DNA from: UMGS1590 sp963558655
Lineage (GTDB): Bacteria > Bacillota > Peptococcia > Peptococcales > Peptococcaceae
NCBI GenBank assembly: GCA_963558655.1
Contig: CAUWHJ010000016.1
Span: forward strand, 7,025 to 71,024
Length of the DNA: 64,000 nt
Reading direction: 5' to 3'
Under the pieces are notes generated by a model. That model had not been told where the DNA came from and made no database searches. It worked only from the letters and a program-made list of their open reading frames with translations. A program made the translations under genes and the position numbers. This document shows, piece after piece, positions 25,028 to 33,955 of the stretch; position 1 is the first letter of the stretch; each line of letters starts with the position of its first letter.

Positions 25028-26940
25028 CTGTGAAAAGAAAATGGACCCTTATCCTCGCGCTCATGATGGCAGGCGGATTGCTCTTGACCGGTTGCAATAA
25101 TGAGGCATCAGAAACGGCAGCCACGGAAACCGTTGAAGAAATTAAAATCACCAATGAAAAAGAGGTGCCATCAAGTTACGATTGTATTGTCGTTGATGGC
25201 AGTCCGGAAGGGGTTACTGCGGCTATTTCCGCAGCACGCAATGGCTTGGAAACCCTTTTGATTTGTCAAGATGAGGCACTGGGCGGGCTTTACACCTTGG
25301 GGGAACTGAACTACATTGATGTTCCGCAATCCAGAGACGGTACAGTGCTGGTTGAAGGGATTTTCAAGGAATTTAGTGATGCAGTTGGTGGCTCTGGCTT
25401 TGATGTGACCACAGCTAAAAATACCTTCTATAATATGGTGGAAGCAGAAGAAAACATTACGCTGCGTGTCAACAGCCATTTTGAAGCGCCCATCATGGAT
25501 GGGCAAACAGTGACCGGTGTGGAAGTAGAAGAAGATGGCAAGACCGTGCGCTATACGGCACCAGTGGTGATTGATGCAACCCCAGATGGTGATGTCTGCG
25601 CTGCTGCCGGTGCGCCATACACCTTTGCTGGCGAAGACATTGGTGAACGTGACCGTGAAATGGGGGTTACGTTGGTATTCCGTCTTTCCGGTGTTGATTG
25701 GGAAGCAGTGTCAGAGCACGTATCAACACCTGCCGAAGGTGAAACGACCGCTGAAGGTGGTGTCAATGGCAATCTGGCGTGGGGATATAGCGATGAAGGC
25801 TATGCGTATGAACCAAAAGACGAAAATATGCGCTTGCGTGGGTTTAACCTTGCGCGTCAAGCCAATGGAGATGTGCTCATCAATTCGTTGATTATTTTTG
25901 ACGTTGATGCTTTAGACGCTGAAAGTCGTGCTGAAGGCATCGAACGTGGCAAAAAAGAATTACCTTCTATTGTCGAGTATATGCGAGAACATTGCGTGGG
26001 CTTTGAAAATGCCGAATTGGTGGACACCGCAGAGCAGCTTTACGTGCGAGAAACGCGGCACATTCTCTGCGAAGATACGCTGACCATTGATGATGTACTG
26101 GAAAATCGTTCGCAGGAAGCGGCTATTGCTGTAACAAACTATCCGGTGGACGTGCAGGCGACGAAAACGCAAACATATGGTACGGTTGTGGGCTTTCCGG
26201 ATCAGTACGAAATTGGCTTGGGCAGTTTAATTCCGCAGAACGTTGATGGGCTGATGATTGTTGGCCGTGCTGCTGGCTATACCTCCATGGCGGCTGGTTC
26301 AGCGCGCATTGTACCAACTGGCATGGCCTGTGCACAGGCAGCTGGCGTGGCAGCGCGTGTCGCATTGGAAGATGAGGGCATCACTGCATTGCGTGAGCTT
26401 CTCGCAAATGAAGCGGATATTACGACAATACAACATCTGCTTACTGAGCAAGGGGCACGCTTGGAACATACGGAAGTGCATGAGGCGGTCATGGATCATT
26501 GGGCGTATCCTGGTTTGAAAGTGATTCGCAGCATGGGGTTTGCAGATGGCGGCTATGACAATGATTATCGTTTGGACATTGCTGTGACAGGTCCGCGTTT
26601 TGCCAACATGACCAATACGGTAGTGAAAAAATCCGGATTGGCATTGGAACCACGCATCGCCGTCAACGAAGAAACGAATAACGAAGAAATGCTCACAGCA
26701 TTGGCGAAAAAGGTGGCTGCGTTAGACGGCAGCGCAGCGCCGACAGATTTTGCCGCAAGCACAGCTTTTCTGCAAGCACGCGGTATTCTTGATGCAACGC
26801 TTAGTGCAAAATTTGCTGATGCGTCACAAACAGCCGATGCAGGTAGCTGCTATATGCTCTCGGCACGGTTGTATGAGTACCTGTTAACGCTTCCGGAAGC
26901 CACAGCACCATCAGCGGTGGATCGTCTGAGCAGCAATTAA
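25024..26940 (+). CDS. exported FAD-dependent oxidoreductase lipoprotein
   Basis: 638 residues. Lipoprotein signal TLILALMMAGGLLLTGCNN, then a Rossmann FAD site YDCIVVDGSPEGVTAAISAARNGLETLLIC, in which the usual GGxPGG core reads DGSPEGV, and the downstream GLMIVGRAAGYTSMAAGSARIVPTGMACAQAAGVAA. It belongs to the FAD-dependent oxidoreductase group typical of PF12831. The tail after residue 470 has two SLH-like or peptidoglycan-binding-like stretches (HWAYPGLKVIRSMGFADGGYDND) that could hold it at the wall. Coupled by ATGA to whiA, an odd partner. Substrate unknown. Confidence 0.8.
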   Translation: MTVKRKWTLILALMMAGGLLLTGCNNEASETAATETVEEIKITNEKEVPSSYDCIVVDGSPEGVTAAISAARNGLETLLICQDEALGGLYTLGELNYIDVPQSRDGTVLVEGIFKEFSDAVGGSGFDVTTAKNTFYNMVEAEENITLRVNSHFEAPIMDGQTVTGVEVEEDGKTVRYTAPVVIDATPDGDVCAAAGAPYTFAGEDIGERDREMGVTLVFRLSGVDWEAVSEHVSTPAEGETTAEGGVNGNLAWGYSDEGYAYEPKDENMRLRGFNLARQANGDVLINSLIIFDVDALDAESRAEGIERGKKELPSIVEYMREHCVGFENAELVDTAEQLYVRETRHILCEDTLTIDDVLENRSQEAAIAVTNYPVDVQATKTQTYGTVVGFPDQYEIGLGSLIPQNVDGLMIVGRAAGYTSMAAGSARIVPTGMACAQAAGVAARVALEDEGITALRELLANEADITTIQHLLTEQGARLEHTEVHEAVMDHWAYPGLKVIRSMGFADGGYDNDYRLDIAVTGPRFANMTNTVVKKSGLALEPRIAVNEETNNEEMLTALAKKVAALDGSAAPTDFAASTAFLQARGILDATLSAKFADASQTADAGSCYMLSARLYEYLLTLPEATAPSAVDRLSSN

Positions 26941-26970
26941 GCGGTCTGTACTTTCAGAATGGAGATTGGA

Positions 26971-27810
26971 ATGTTAGCAGAAAAACTGAAAAATATACGT
27001 TGGCTTATCCTGTTGGTACAAGGCGCAATCATTGGTACCGGTGCGATTTTGCCAGGTGTCAGTGGCGGTGTGCTGTGTGTGGCATTTGGCATTTATGAAC
27101 CGATGATGAACTTTTTTGAGCATCCGATTCGTACCTTTAAGAAGCAAAGTGGTCTTTTTATCCCGATTATTGTAGGTGGGTTGCTGGGCTTTGTGCTCTT
27201 AGCAAAACTGGTGGAAATCTTTTTCAGCGCGTATGCGTCTATTGCTATGGCGCTGTTTTCTGGGTTAATTTGTGGTACCATGCCGAACCTTTTCAAAAAC
27301 ACCGTGAAAAGTCACCCAACCAAGGGCTGGAGCGGTTTTGTCATCACGCTGGCTTTTTCCTATGTGTTTTTTTGTATCATGGAAAGCGGCATGGGAGCAA
27401 GTGGTTTGGAACCAAATGTTGGTTGGTATCTTTTCTGTGGTTTCATCTGGGGCTTGAGTATGATTGTACCAGGGCTTAGTTCGTCCTCGCTGCTGCTTTT
27501 CATGGGCCTTTATCAGCCGATGGCTGCGGGCATTGGCAACTTAGATATGGCTGTATGTATTCCTTTGGGGCTTGGCTTTTTGATAACGGTGCTTCTTTTG
27601 GCGCGTGTCATGAATCGTTTGTTGGCCAATCATTATGCTGTTGTCACCAAGCTGATTTTGGGCTTTGTTGTGTCTTCTATCATTATGATTTTGCCAACAT
27701 CGTTCAGCGGTGTTGCAGATGTGTTCATTAGCATCGTTTGTTTTGTGGTTGGCTTCTGGTTTGCCAACTGGATGGATAATCTCAAGTTGGAATCGGTGAT
27801 TGATGCGTGA
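26971..27810 (+). CDS. DUF368 membrane protein, polyprenyl-phosphate transporter candidate (PopT-like)
   Basis: 279 residues, about eight membrane segments. Two inverted motifs mark DUF368: GAIIGTGAILPGVSGGVLCVAFGIYE in the first half and GFIWGLSMIVPGLSSSSLLLFMGLYQ in the second. Family members were recently shown to recycle undecaprenyl phosphate across the membrane. ATG at 26971 has GGAG at 6 bp; 26959 is the alternative. Last gene of the rapZ transcript, with a terminator behind it. Confidence 0.85.
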   Translation: MLAEKLKNIRWLILLVQGAIIGTGAILPGVSGGVLCVAFGIYEPMMNFFEHPIRTFKKQSGLFIPIIVGGLLGFVLLAKLVEIFFSAYASIAMALFSGLICGTMPNLFKNTVKSHPTKGWSGFVITLAFSYVFFCIMESGMGASGLEPNVGWYLFCGFIWGLSMIVPGLSSSSLLLFMGLYQPMAAGIGNLDMAVCIPLGLGFLITVLLLARVMNRLLANHYAVVTKLILGFVVSSIIMILPTSFSGVADVFISIVCFVVGFWFANWMDNLKLESVIDA

Positions 27811-27824
27811 AAAGAGACCATAAT

Positions 27825-27873
27825 AAAAGCGGGTAAGAACCAACTCAGTGTGCTGGTTCTTACCCGCTTTTTT
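27825..27873 (+). terminator. terminator of the rapZ-DUF368 unit
   Basis: 18-bp perfect stem AAAAGCGGGTAAGAACCA/TGGTTCTTACCCGCTTTT, 11-nt loop, T tail. Confidence 0.9.
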
Positions 27874-27894
27874 ATGAACATTTTGCGAAAAAAG

Positions 27895-27928
27895 AAAAAT
27901 GGCATGGCTTTTCAGCGATGCCATTTTT
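27895..27928 (-). terminator. terminator of the rqcH-rlmH-dsbA unit
   Basis: Minus strand stem AAAATGGCAT/ATGCCATTTT with T-rich tail, just after the DsbA-like gene stop. Confidence 0.75.
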
Positions 27929-27933
27929 TGATG

Positions 27934-28560
27934 TTACAGTGCCATTTCAATGTGCTTGCGAATGGCGGTGAGTGTCATGATACCCATGATGTCAATTTTT
28001 CCGTTGAAGGTGTAGTGTGGAACAAGGTCAATGTCGCGCTCATCGGCTTCTTCAAAATCCTCAAAGAGCTGGTCGCGGTAGGCGCCGGCATCGTTTAAGA
28101 CAGCGAGTGCTTGATTGCGGTCCAGCCCACATTCGGCGGCAAGGTCAGTGAGCAGGTTAAAGTTGGAAATATCCTGACATTCTTCAAAATAGGCTTTGAA
28201 AATGCGGGTGTTCAGCGCAATGTGTTTGCCTTCTTCCTGCGCCCAAAGTGTGAGGCGATGTGCATCTTCGGTGGCAATGTCTGGAATGTTCGCCATGTCG
28301 TAATGCAGCCCCACTTTGGCAGCCATGTCGTTAATGGACTGGAGTTTTTTTTCTACACCAGCACGTTCGCTTGGCGCAAGACCAAGCCCGTCAACGAAGG
28401 TGCGTTCTGGATGGCTTTCTTTGCCGGCATCAAGCAAATAAACACGATGCGTGATCTTGTAGTCATCGATGCCCATTTCTTTTAACACCTGAAAGAGTTG
28501 AGTTTTACCAATGTAGCAGTAGGGGCAAGTGTAGTCGGACCAAATTTCAATATCTAGCAT
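27934..28560 (-). CDS. DsbA-family oxidoreductase (FrnE-like)
   Basis: 208 residues with a thioredoxin-like start, IEIWSDYTCPYCYIGKTQL, active site CPYC. A helical insert follows and the fold closes with VPHYTFNGKIDIMGIM, where Pro precedes the cis-loop position. No signal peptide, so cytoplasmic, as for FrnE-type proteins that act on polyketide isomerisation or redox stress. AAGGAGA ahead of ATG 28560, 14 bp after rlmH. Confidence 0.85.
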   Translation of the reverse strand: MLDIEIWSDYTCPYCYIGKTQLFQVLKEMGIDDYKITHRVYLLDAGKESHPERTFVDGLGLAPSERAGVEKKLQSINDMAAKVGLHYDMANIPDIATEDAHRLTLWAQEEGKHIALNTRIFKAYFEECQDISNFNLLTDLAAECGLDRNQALAVLNDAGAYRDQLFEDFEEADERDIDLVPHYTFNGKIDIMGIMTLTAIRKHIEMAL

Positions 28561-28574
28561 ATAATGATGTCTCC

Positions 28575-29054
28575 TTATTTATGGTATTTTTGACCGCTGT
28601 TGATGCGCGCACAACGATAGAGCTGCTCGCAAAAGATGACGCGCATCAGCTGATGCGGAAAAGTAAGCTTGGAAAATGAGAGCGCATAGTCGCTGCGGCG
28701 CAGCACACTGTCGCCAAGACCGTAGCTGCCGCCAATGACAAAGATGAGATGCGTGTGGCCGGTGCTTTCCCAAGTTCTGAGTTGGGCAGCGAGCGCCAGC
28801 GTATCGGGTGCTTTGCCGTTGATTTCTAAAGTAATGACAAAGTCGTCGACTTTGATATGGTTCAGTAAGCGTTCGGCTTCTTTATCTTTGAGGGCGTTGA
28901 TGGCTTTTTCGCTTTCTTGCGCCGGGTCTTTTTCGTCGGCAACAGCAACAATTTTGAAACTGTGATATTTGCTCAAACGTTTGCTGTATTCGTCAATGGC
29001 TTGCTGCCAGTATTTTTCTTTGATTTTGCCTACGCAAAGAAGGGTGATGTACAT
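28575..29054 (-). CDS. rlmH: 23S rRNA pseudouridine-1915 N3-methyltransferase RlmH
   Basis: 159 residues, the standard size. SPOUT-fold marks: LITLLCVGKIKEKYW-like start (ITLLCVGKIKEKYW), FVIGGSYGLGDSVLRR, and the C-terminal SKLTFPHQLMRVIFCEQLYRCARI with the knot. Methylates the pseudouridine of helix 69 in mature ribosomes. Lies between rqcH and the DsbA gene on one transcript. Confidence 0.97.
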   Translation of the reverse strand: MYITLLCVGKIKEKYWQQAIDEYSKRLSKYHSFKIVAVADEKDPAQESEKAINALKDKEAERLLNHIKVDDFVITLEINGKAPDTLALAAQLRTWESTGHTHLIFVIGGSYGLGDSVLRRSDYALSFSKLTFPHQLMRVIFCEQLYRCARINSGQKYHK

Positions 29055-29059
29055 AATGC

Positions 29060-30829
29060 TTACTGCGCCTCCGTTTGCGTGAGCAGTGTTTCCACCTGGT
29101 GTTCATCTGGTGTGACAAAAACGGTTTGTTGGTCGGTGTAAATAACCATGCCCGGTTTGGCGCCTGATGGTTTGTGAACATTTTTACGTAGGGTAACGTC
29201 AACAGGCACCTTGGCAGAATAACGGGCTTTAGAGAACCAGGCAGCCAGGGTAGCAGCCTTTTCAATAATTTCTGGCGTAAAACCATCGTAACTGCGGTGT
29301 GCCTTAATGATGATATGAGTGCCGTGTATGTCTTTGGTGTGGAGCCAGAGGTCGGCATTGCGCCCGATTTTTTGCGTTACATAGTCGTTTTGATGATTGT
29401 TTTTGCCAATATAGAGTTCGTAGCCGTCAATGAAAAGATGGGTAGGTTGTGGTTTGTGCACAGCTTTTTTGTTGCGCGACTGTGCATGGCGTTTCGCATA
29501 GCCGGCTTCTTCCAGCTCAAGCCGTACATCAATGAGGTCCTCGGTGTTTTGCGCTTGCTCCAGACTGTCCTCGATGGTACGAAGATACTCCAGCTCTTCG
29601 CCGGTGCGTTCTGCCTGCACGGCAGCTTTTTCAGCACTGACCTTGGCTTTGTTGTATTTCTTGAAAAAGGCTTGTGCATTTTCATTTGGCGTCTTGCTTG
29701 GATTCATTTCAATGCGTTCCAGGGCGCCATTTTTATAGAAGTTTTCCACCTCAGCTACCGGCCCTTGCTTGATGCGATACAGGTTGGCGGTGATAAGTTC
29801 GCCTTTGATGCGCCAATCGTCGGCGTATTCAAGCGCATCGACTTTTTCCAGCTGCAAGGCCAACTTTTTCTCGCAACGTTCTTTTTCATGACGCACAATG
29901 CGTTCCAAGCTGCTGCGGCGCTGTTGAAAAAGTTCCTGCTGCTCTTTGATGGCATAGTAATCTTCCAGCATGGTTGTCATGGTTGGACGCGTTTCCTGAT
30001 GGAAACTGTCAAACTGCACCAGAGAGAACGGTGCAAAAGCGAAAATTTCTCGCCCTTGATAAACCAGCGTTGGCTGCCAATCGGCATGGGTGCAGCGCGC
30101 AAGCAATTTGTCGCATTGTTGCCAGAGACGGCTGTAATCAATGTCGCCCAGGTATTCGATGCGTGTGTCTGGGGCGATGCCGGCGCAAATGAGCAACTCG
30201 GTAACGGTTTGTGGCCCTAAACCGGCAATTGTTGCGAGAAGTGCTTTGGCTGCTGTTTTTTGCAGACCAGCGTCAAGCAGGGCAGAGGTGAGTGTTGTTT
30301 CGTTGAGCGTATCAAGTGGCAGTTTATGTTGAGCCGGCGGCATTTGGTAAGGAATCCCCGGCTGAAACTGGCGATAATTATTCGTTCCCATGCCCACACG
30401 TTTAATGGCATCAAGAATGGTGCCGTGGTCGTCAAGCAATATGATGTTGCTGTTTTTTCCCATAAGCTCAAAAAGCAGTGTGAAAGTTGTTACCTCGCCA
30501 ATCTCGTTACGACCACGTAAGTCGAAGGCAATCATACGTTCCCAGTCAATTTGATGAACGTCTTCAATCACAGCACCTTGAATATGTTTACGTAACACCA
30601 TGCAAAACTGCGGCGGCGTTAAAGGGCTGTCGAATGTTTGCTTGGTCAGTGAAACGCGTGCGCTTTGCGGATTGATGGTGGCGAAGCATTTATGATTGCT
30701 GCCAGCGGCACGCACTGTCATGGTCATGGTGGTGGCGCTGGGTTGGGCAATTTTGTCGATGAGACCGCCCAAAAGCTGATTTTTTAGATCCTGCGCGAGC
30801 GCGCGCATCGCAATTCCATCTAAAGACAT
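29060..30829 (-). CDS. rqcH: RqcH (NFACT family, Rqc2 homologue)
   Basis: 589 residues. NFACT-N domain at the start (SLDGIAMRALAQDLKNQLLGGLIDKI), then helix-hairpin-helix text, a coiled-coil middle (about 280-440, rich in Glu, Lys and Ala) and the NFACT-R domain GYELYIGKNNHQNDYVTQKIGRNADLWLHTKDIHGTHIII near residue 470. It recruits tRNA-Ala to obstructed 50S subunits and adds alanine tails to stalled chains; formerly called fibronectin-binding protein. ATG 30829 has AAGGAGG at 9 bp. Grouping with rlmH joins two ribosome-directed genes. Confidence 0.93.
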   Translation of the reverse strand: MSLDGIAMRALAQDLKNQLLGGLIDKIAQPSATTMTMTVRAAGSNHKCFATINPQSARVSLTKQTFDSPLTPPQFCMVLRKHIQGAVIEDVHQIDWERMIAFDLRGRNEIGEVTTFTLLFELMGKNSNIILLDDHGTILDAIKRVGMGTNNYRQFQPGIPYQMPPAQHKLPLDTLNETTLTSALLDAGLQKTAAKALLATIAGLGPQTVTELLICAGIAPDTRIEYLGDIDYSRLWQQCDKLLARCTHADWQPTLVYQGREIFAFAPFSLVQFDSFHQETRPTMTTMLEDYYAIKEQQELFQQRRSSLERIVRHEKERCEKKLALQLEKVDALEYADDWRIKGELITANLYRIKQGPVAEVENFYKNGALERIEMNPSKTPNENAQAFFKKYNKAKVSAEKAAVQAERTGEELEYLRTIEDSLEQAQNTEDLIDVRLELEEAGYAKRHAQSRNKKAVHKPQPTHLFIDGYELYIGKNNHQNDYVTQKIGRNADLWLHTKDIHGTHIIIKAHRSYDGFTPEIIEKAATLAAWFSKARYSAKVPVDVTLRKNVHKPSGAKPGMVIYTDQQTVFVTPDEHQVETLLTQTEAQ

Positions 30830-31007
30830 AGGCATCCTCCTTTGTGTCTGCCCTCTATTATAGCATAGTTGTTTGATTTGGCGATAGCAGGGAGTGCGCG
30901 GAAACCATTATTTTTTGTGACGCACGCTGGTTCATACGCTGCCGCGGCGCTTTGGCTATTGGTGAAACCTGGTGAGAAAAATAGATGACTTGCGTAGGTA
31001 GCTATGC

Positions 31008-31013
31008 TATAAT
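31008..31013 (+). promoter_or_regulatory. -10 element of the zapA promoter
   Basis: TATAAT preceded by TGC (extended -10); the -35 position is poor. The gap 30830-31044 between divergent rqcH and zapA shows nothing else. Confidence 0.5.
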
Positions 31014-31044
31014 ATCATCTAGTATGATGGAGAGGAGAATGCAC

Positions 31045-31293
31045 ATGGATGAGGTGAATACTTATCCATTGGAGCTCTTGGGACAAACCTATCAGGTGCG
31101 TACCACAGACGACAAAGACACCGTCATGGCGGTTTTTGAGCGTCTGCTTAGTGAGGTAGCAGCGGTTGGTGAAAGTCAGCATGGTTTGACACAGCGGGAG
31201 CAGCTGCTCATCGCAGCCTTAAATTTAACGCAAACTCTTCTTGATCTTGAAGAAGAAAACGCATTACTATTAGAATTGTTGAATGCAGAATGA
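31045..31293 (+). CDS. zapA: cell division protein ZapA
   Basis: 82 residues: YPLELLGQTYQVRTTDD, a short beta-rich head, then the long coiled coil with TQREQLLIAALNLTQTLLDLEEENALLLELL. ZapA cross-links FtsZ filaments. ATG 31045 has GAGGAG 7 bp upstream; upstream ATGs have wrong spacing. Confidence 0.85.
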   Translation: MDEVNTYPLELLGQTYQVRTTDDKDTVMAVFERLLSEVAAVGESQHGLTQREQLLIAALNLTQTLLDLEEENALLLELLNAE

Positions 31294-31317
31294 TTAACGA
31301 ATAGGATGGTGCATTGA

Positions 31318-32562
31318 ATGTTAAAAGATCAACTGATCGCATTTATGAAATCGTTTGAAAAAGACCACGATGACTTCCAGCTCTATGTGAAATTCGAGCA
31401 CGTGCTCTTACACGCTGGCGATTTTACGGCTGTGAATTACAGTGATGAACAAGGGATTCGTGATTTGTTAGAATATATGTGCCGTGCTGGTTGGGAAAGA
31501 ATTGAAAAAGACGGCATGATTGTTGGCGCTAAAAAAGAGCAGCAGACGGTAACGTTGGGTGTTGGCGGCCAGATTTGCTGGAAGTATGGTCCATTCATGG
31601 AAATGAAGGACGTTGACCAGGCATATTTGGGCTTCATTGAAGAGCTTTTTGAAGAACTGCGCCGCCGCGGCATGACACTTCTTGCAACAGGCCATCAGCC
31701 TGTGAGCGGCGTGGACGATATTGAAATTGTTCCAACAGAAGAAAATAAATGCCTGGTGGCTTATGCCAAAGATAACGAGCGTCTCATGGACGCACTGACT
31801 TGCAGCGCAAAAACGAGCATCAGTATGCAGTATGCTCATGTGGATAACTTTGAAAAACGTTATCAGGCAGCGATGATTATTCAACCTGCACTGGCTGCGC
31901 TCTTTGACAACACCGCTTGGGTGGGCGGCAAGGAAAATACCGATGTGCTTTATAACATCAACAATATCCTGAGCGCCGATTCCAGTTTCTATCATGTGGA
32001 AGACGCCATGAGCGAAAGTTTCAAATACAGCGACTTCGCCGACTTTATGCTTTATGCGCCGGCCGTTGCTAAAAAAGTTGATGGCAAGCTTACTGCTGTT
32101 GGCGACCAAAAAGTGGAAGAAGTGTTTGCTGATGGCATCACCGATGAAGATATTTTGCGTACTCTTTCTTATGTGAAGCCAATGGTTTCTTTTGACGAAA
32201 ATGGTATGACACTGACCAACGTGGACAGCGTGCCATATCCGCTGAATATGGCTTATGTGCTGATGGTCAAAGGCTTGATGTATAACCCAGACCACATCAC
32301 TGCCTTGCAGAAACTGATTGAAGAAATGAAAGAAGAAAACCTTGTTACCGCGCATCAGGAAATTTTGCGCCAGGGTTTGGCTGCACCAATGCGTGAGGGA
32401 ACAGCCTTTGATTTGATTAAAGACCTGTACTTTATGATTACTTTAACCACAGGACCAAAAGAACAACATTATTTGCAGCCATTGAACGCGCTGCTCTTCA
32501 AGGGCGTGGCCACCAAGGGTGTCAGCGCCAAACAATTTGCCAATATGATGGCAAACGCGTAA
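31318..32562 (+). CDS. glutamate-cysteine ligase family 2 (GCS2) protein
   Basis: 414 residues. The order of motifs fits GCS2: an acidic N-terminal part, LLATGHQPVSGVDDIEIVP, then SISMQYAHVDNFEKRYQAAMIIQPALAALFDNTAWVGG, the region that in this family binds Glu and ATP. Most likely makes gamma-glutamylcysteine or a related gamma-glutamyl amide; no glutathione synthetase is in the window. The C-terminal third is variable. Sits between zapA and der without a terminator-like T run ahead of it. Confidence 0.75.
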   Translation: MLKDQLIAFMKSFEKDHDDFQLYVKFEHVLLHAGDFTAVNYSDEQGIRDLLEYMCRAGWERIEKDGMIVGAKKEQQTVTLGVGGQICWKYGPFMEMKDVDQAYLGFIEELFEELRRRGMTLLATGHQPVSGVDDIEIVPTEENKCLVAYAKDNERLMDALTCSAKTSISMQYAHVDNFEKRYQAAMIIQPALAALFDNTAWVGGKENTDVLYNINNILSADSSFYHVEDAMSESFKYSDFADFMLYAPAVAKKVDGKLTAVGDQKVEEVFADGITDEDILRTLSYVKPMVSFDENGMTLTNVDSVPYPLNMAYVLMVKGLMYNPDHITALQKLIEEMKEENLVTAHQEILRQGLAAPMREGTAFDLIKDLYFMITLTTGPKEQHYLQPLNALLFKGVATKGVSAKQFANMMANA

Positions 32563-32577
32563 GATTCGCGATTCTTG

Positions 32578-32606
32578 AGCGACAGCTTGATGTTCAAGCT
32601 GTCGCT
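32578..32606 (+). other. 13-bp perfect hairpin between GCS2 gene and der
   Basis: AGCGACAGCTTGA-TGT-TCAAGCTGTCGCT, loop of 3. The T-tract needed for termination is missing, so it may be a processing or stability element inside the zapA-der transcript. Confidence 0.6.
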
Positions 32607-32632
32607 TCGTGTTCTTGAAAGGAAGTGAGACC

Positions 32633-33952
32633 ATGAAACCAGTTGTTGCGATTGTTGGGCGAGCCAATGTGGGAAAATCAACATTGTTCAATCGTCTGAC
32701 GCACACCAGACGTGCGATTGTTGATGACTTCGCCGGTGTGACACGCGATCGTTTGTATGAGGACGTGACCTGGAATGGAAAAACTTTTACGCTGATTGAT
32801 ACGGGCGGTATTGAGCTTAAAAGTAATGATGAAATATTAAAAAACGTGCGCTTTCAGGCAGAAATTGCCATTGAAGAAGCTGATGTTATTCTTTATGTGG
32901 TCGATGTGACCACAGGGGTAACGACTGATGACCAGGAAGTGGCACAAATGCTTCGCAAAAGCGGCAAGGACGTTATTCTTGTTGTCAATAAAGTAGAACA
33001 GTTTGATGATTTAACAGATGTGTATGAGTTTTACAGCCTTGGTATGGACGACCTCATTCCGATTGCTGCTTCTCATGGGACCAATACTGGTGATTTGCTT
33101 GATTTGGTGCATGAACACCTTGCTAACCTTCCTGCAACTGTTGAGGAGGACGACGAACGTGTTCATATTGCCGTTGTTGGTCGTCCGAACGTCGGCAAAT
33201 CATCGTTGACAAACGCCATTATCGGGGAAGACCGCTCCATAGTCAGTGATGTGGCAGGGACTACGCGCGATGCTATTGATTCAACCTTTGTTCACAATGG
33301 TGAAGAAATGGTCATTGTCGATACGGCTGGTATGCGTAAACGTGGCAAAATTGACATGGCCACCGAGCGATACAGCGTCATGCGTGCGTTGCGCGCTGTT
33401 GACCGCTGTGATGTGGCGCTCTTTGTCATCAATGCAGAAGAGGGGCTTATTGAGCAAGATAAAAAAGTGGCTGGCTATGTGCATGAACAGGGCAAGGGAC
33501 TTATCATTGTTGTCAATAAATGGGACCTTATTGACAAAGACGATAAAACCATGAAGCTCTATACAGAGAAAATTAAAAGCCAGTTGCTGTTTATGAGCTA
33601 TGCGCCGATCATTTTTGTTTCCGCATTGACGGGGCAACGCGTAGGGCGTATTATTGACATCGTTAAGGCTGTGGCAGAAACGCGTCTCATGCGCCTGCCA
33701 ACCAGTTTGGTCAACGAAATTGTGCGAGATGCGGTGCTGAAAAATCCGCCACCAACCGATAAAGGCAAGCGCTTGAAAATCTTCTATGCAACGCAGGTCG
33801 ATGTTGCTCCGCCAACTTTCGCACTTTTTGTCAACGATGCTGAATTGATGCATTTTTCCTATTTGCGTTACTTGGAAAATTGTATTCGTAAGCATTTTGC
33901 TTTTGAAGGTACGACCATTCGTTTAGAACTACGCAATAAAAAAGAGGGATGA
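32633..33952 (+). CDS. der: ribosome assembly GTPase Der (EngA)
   Basis: 439 residues with the two tandem GTPase domains that define the family: G1 motifs VGRANVGKST and VGRPNVGKSS, G3 motifs DTGG and DTAG, G4 motifs NKVE and NKWD. The C-terminal KH-like domain ends with RLELRNKKEG. Acts in late 50S assembly. ATG 32633 follows AAGGAAGTGAG; the frame upstream to 32609 is not used. Followed 3 bp later by plsY. Confidence 0.97.
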   Translation: MKPVVAIVGRANVGKSTLFNRLTHTRRAIVDDFAGVTRDRLYEDVTWNGKTFTLIDTGGIELKSNDEILKNVRFQAEIAIEEADVILYVVDVTTGVTTDDQEVAQMLRKSGKDVILVVNKVEQFDDLTDVYEFYSLGMDDLIPIAASHGTNTGDLLDLVHEHLANLPATVEEDDERVHIAVVGRPNVGKSSLTNAIIGEDRSIVSDVAGTTRDAIDSTFVHNGEEMVIVDTAGMRKRGKIDMATERYSVMRALRAVDRCDVALFVINAEEGLIEQDKKVAGYVHEQGKGLIIVVNKWDLIDKDDKTMKLYTEKIKSQLLFMSYAPIIFVSALTGQRVGRIIDIVKAVAETRLMRLPTSLVNEIVRDAVLKNPPPTDKGKRLKIFYATQVDVAPPTFALFVNDAELMHFSYLRYLENCIRKHFAFEGTTIRLELRNKKEG

Positions 33953-33955
33953 ACC

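Noticed and set aside
29297..30220. 307-codon open frame on the plus strand
   Set aside because: Antisense shadow of rqcH.
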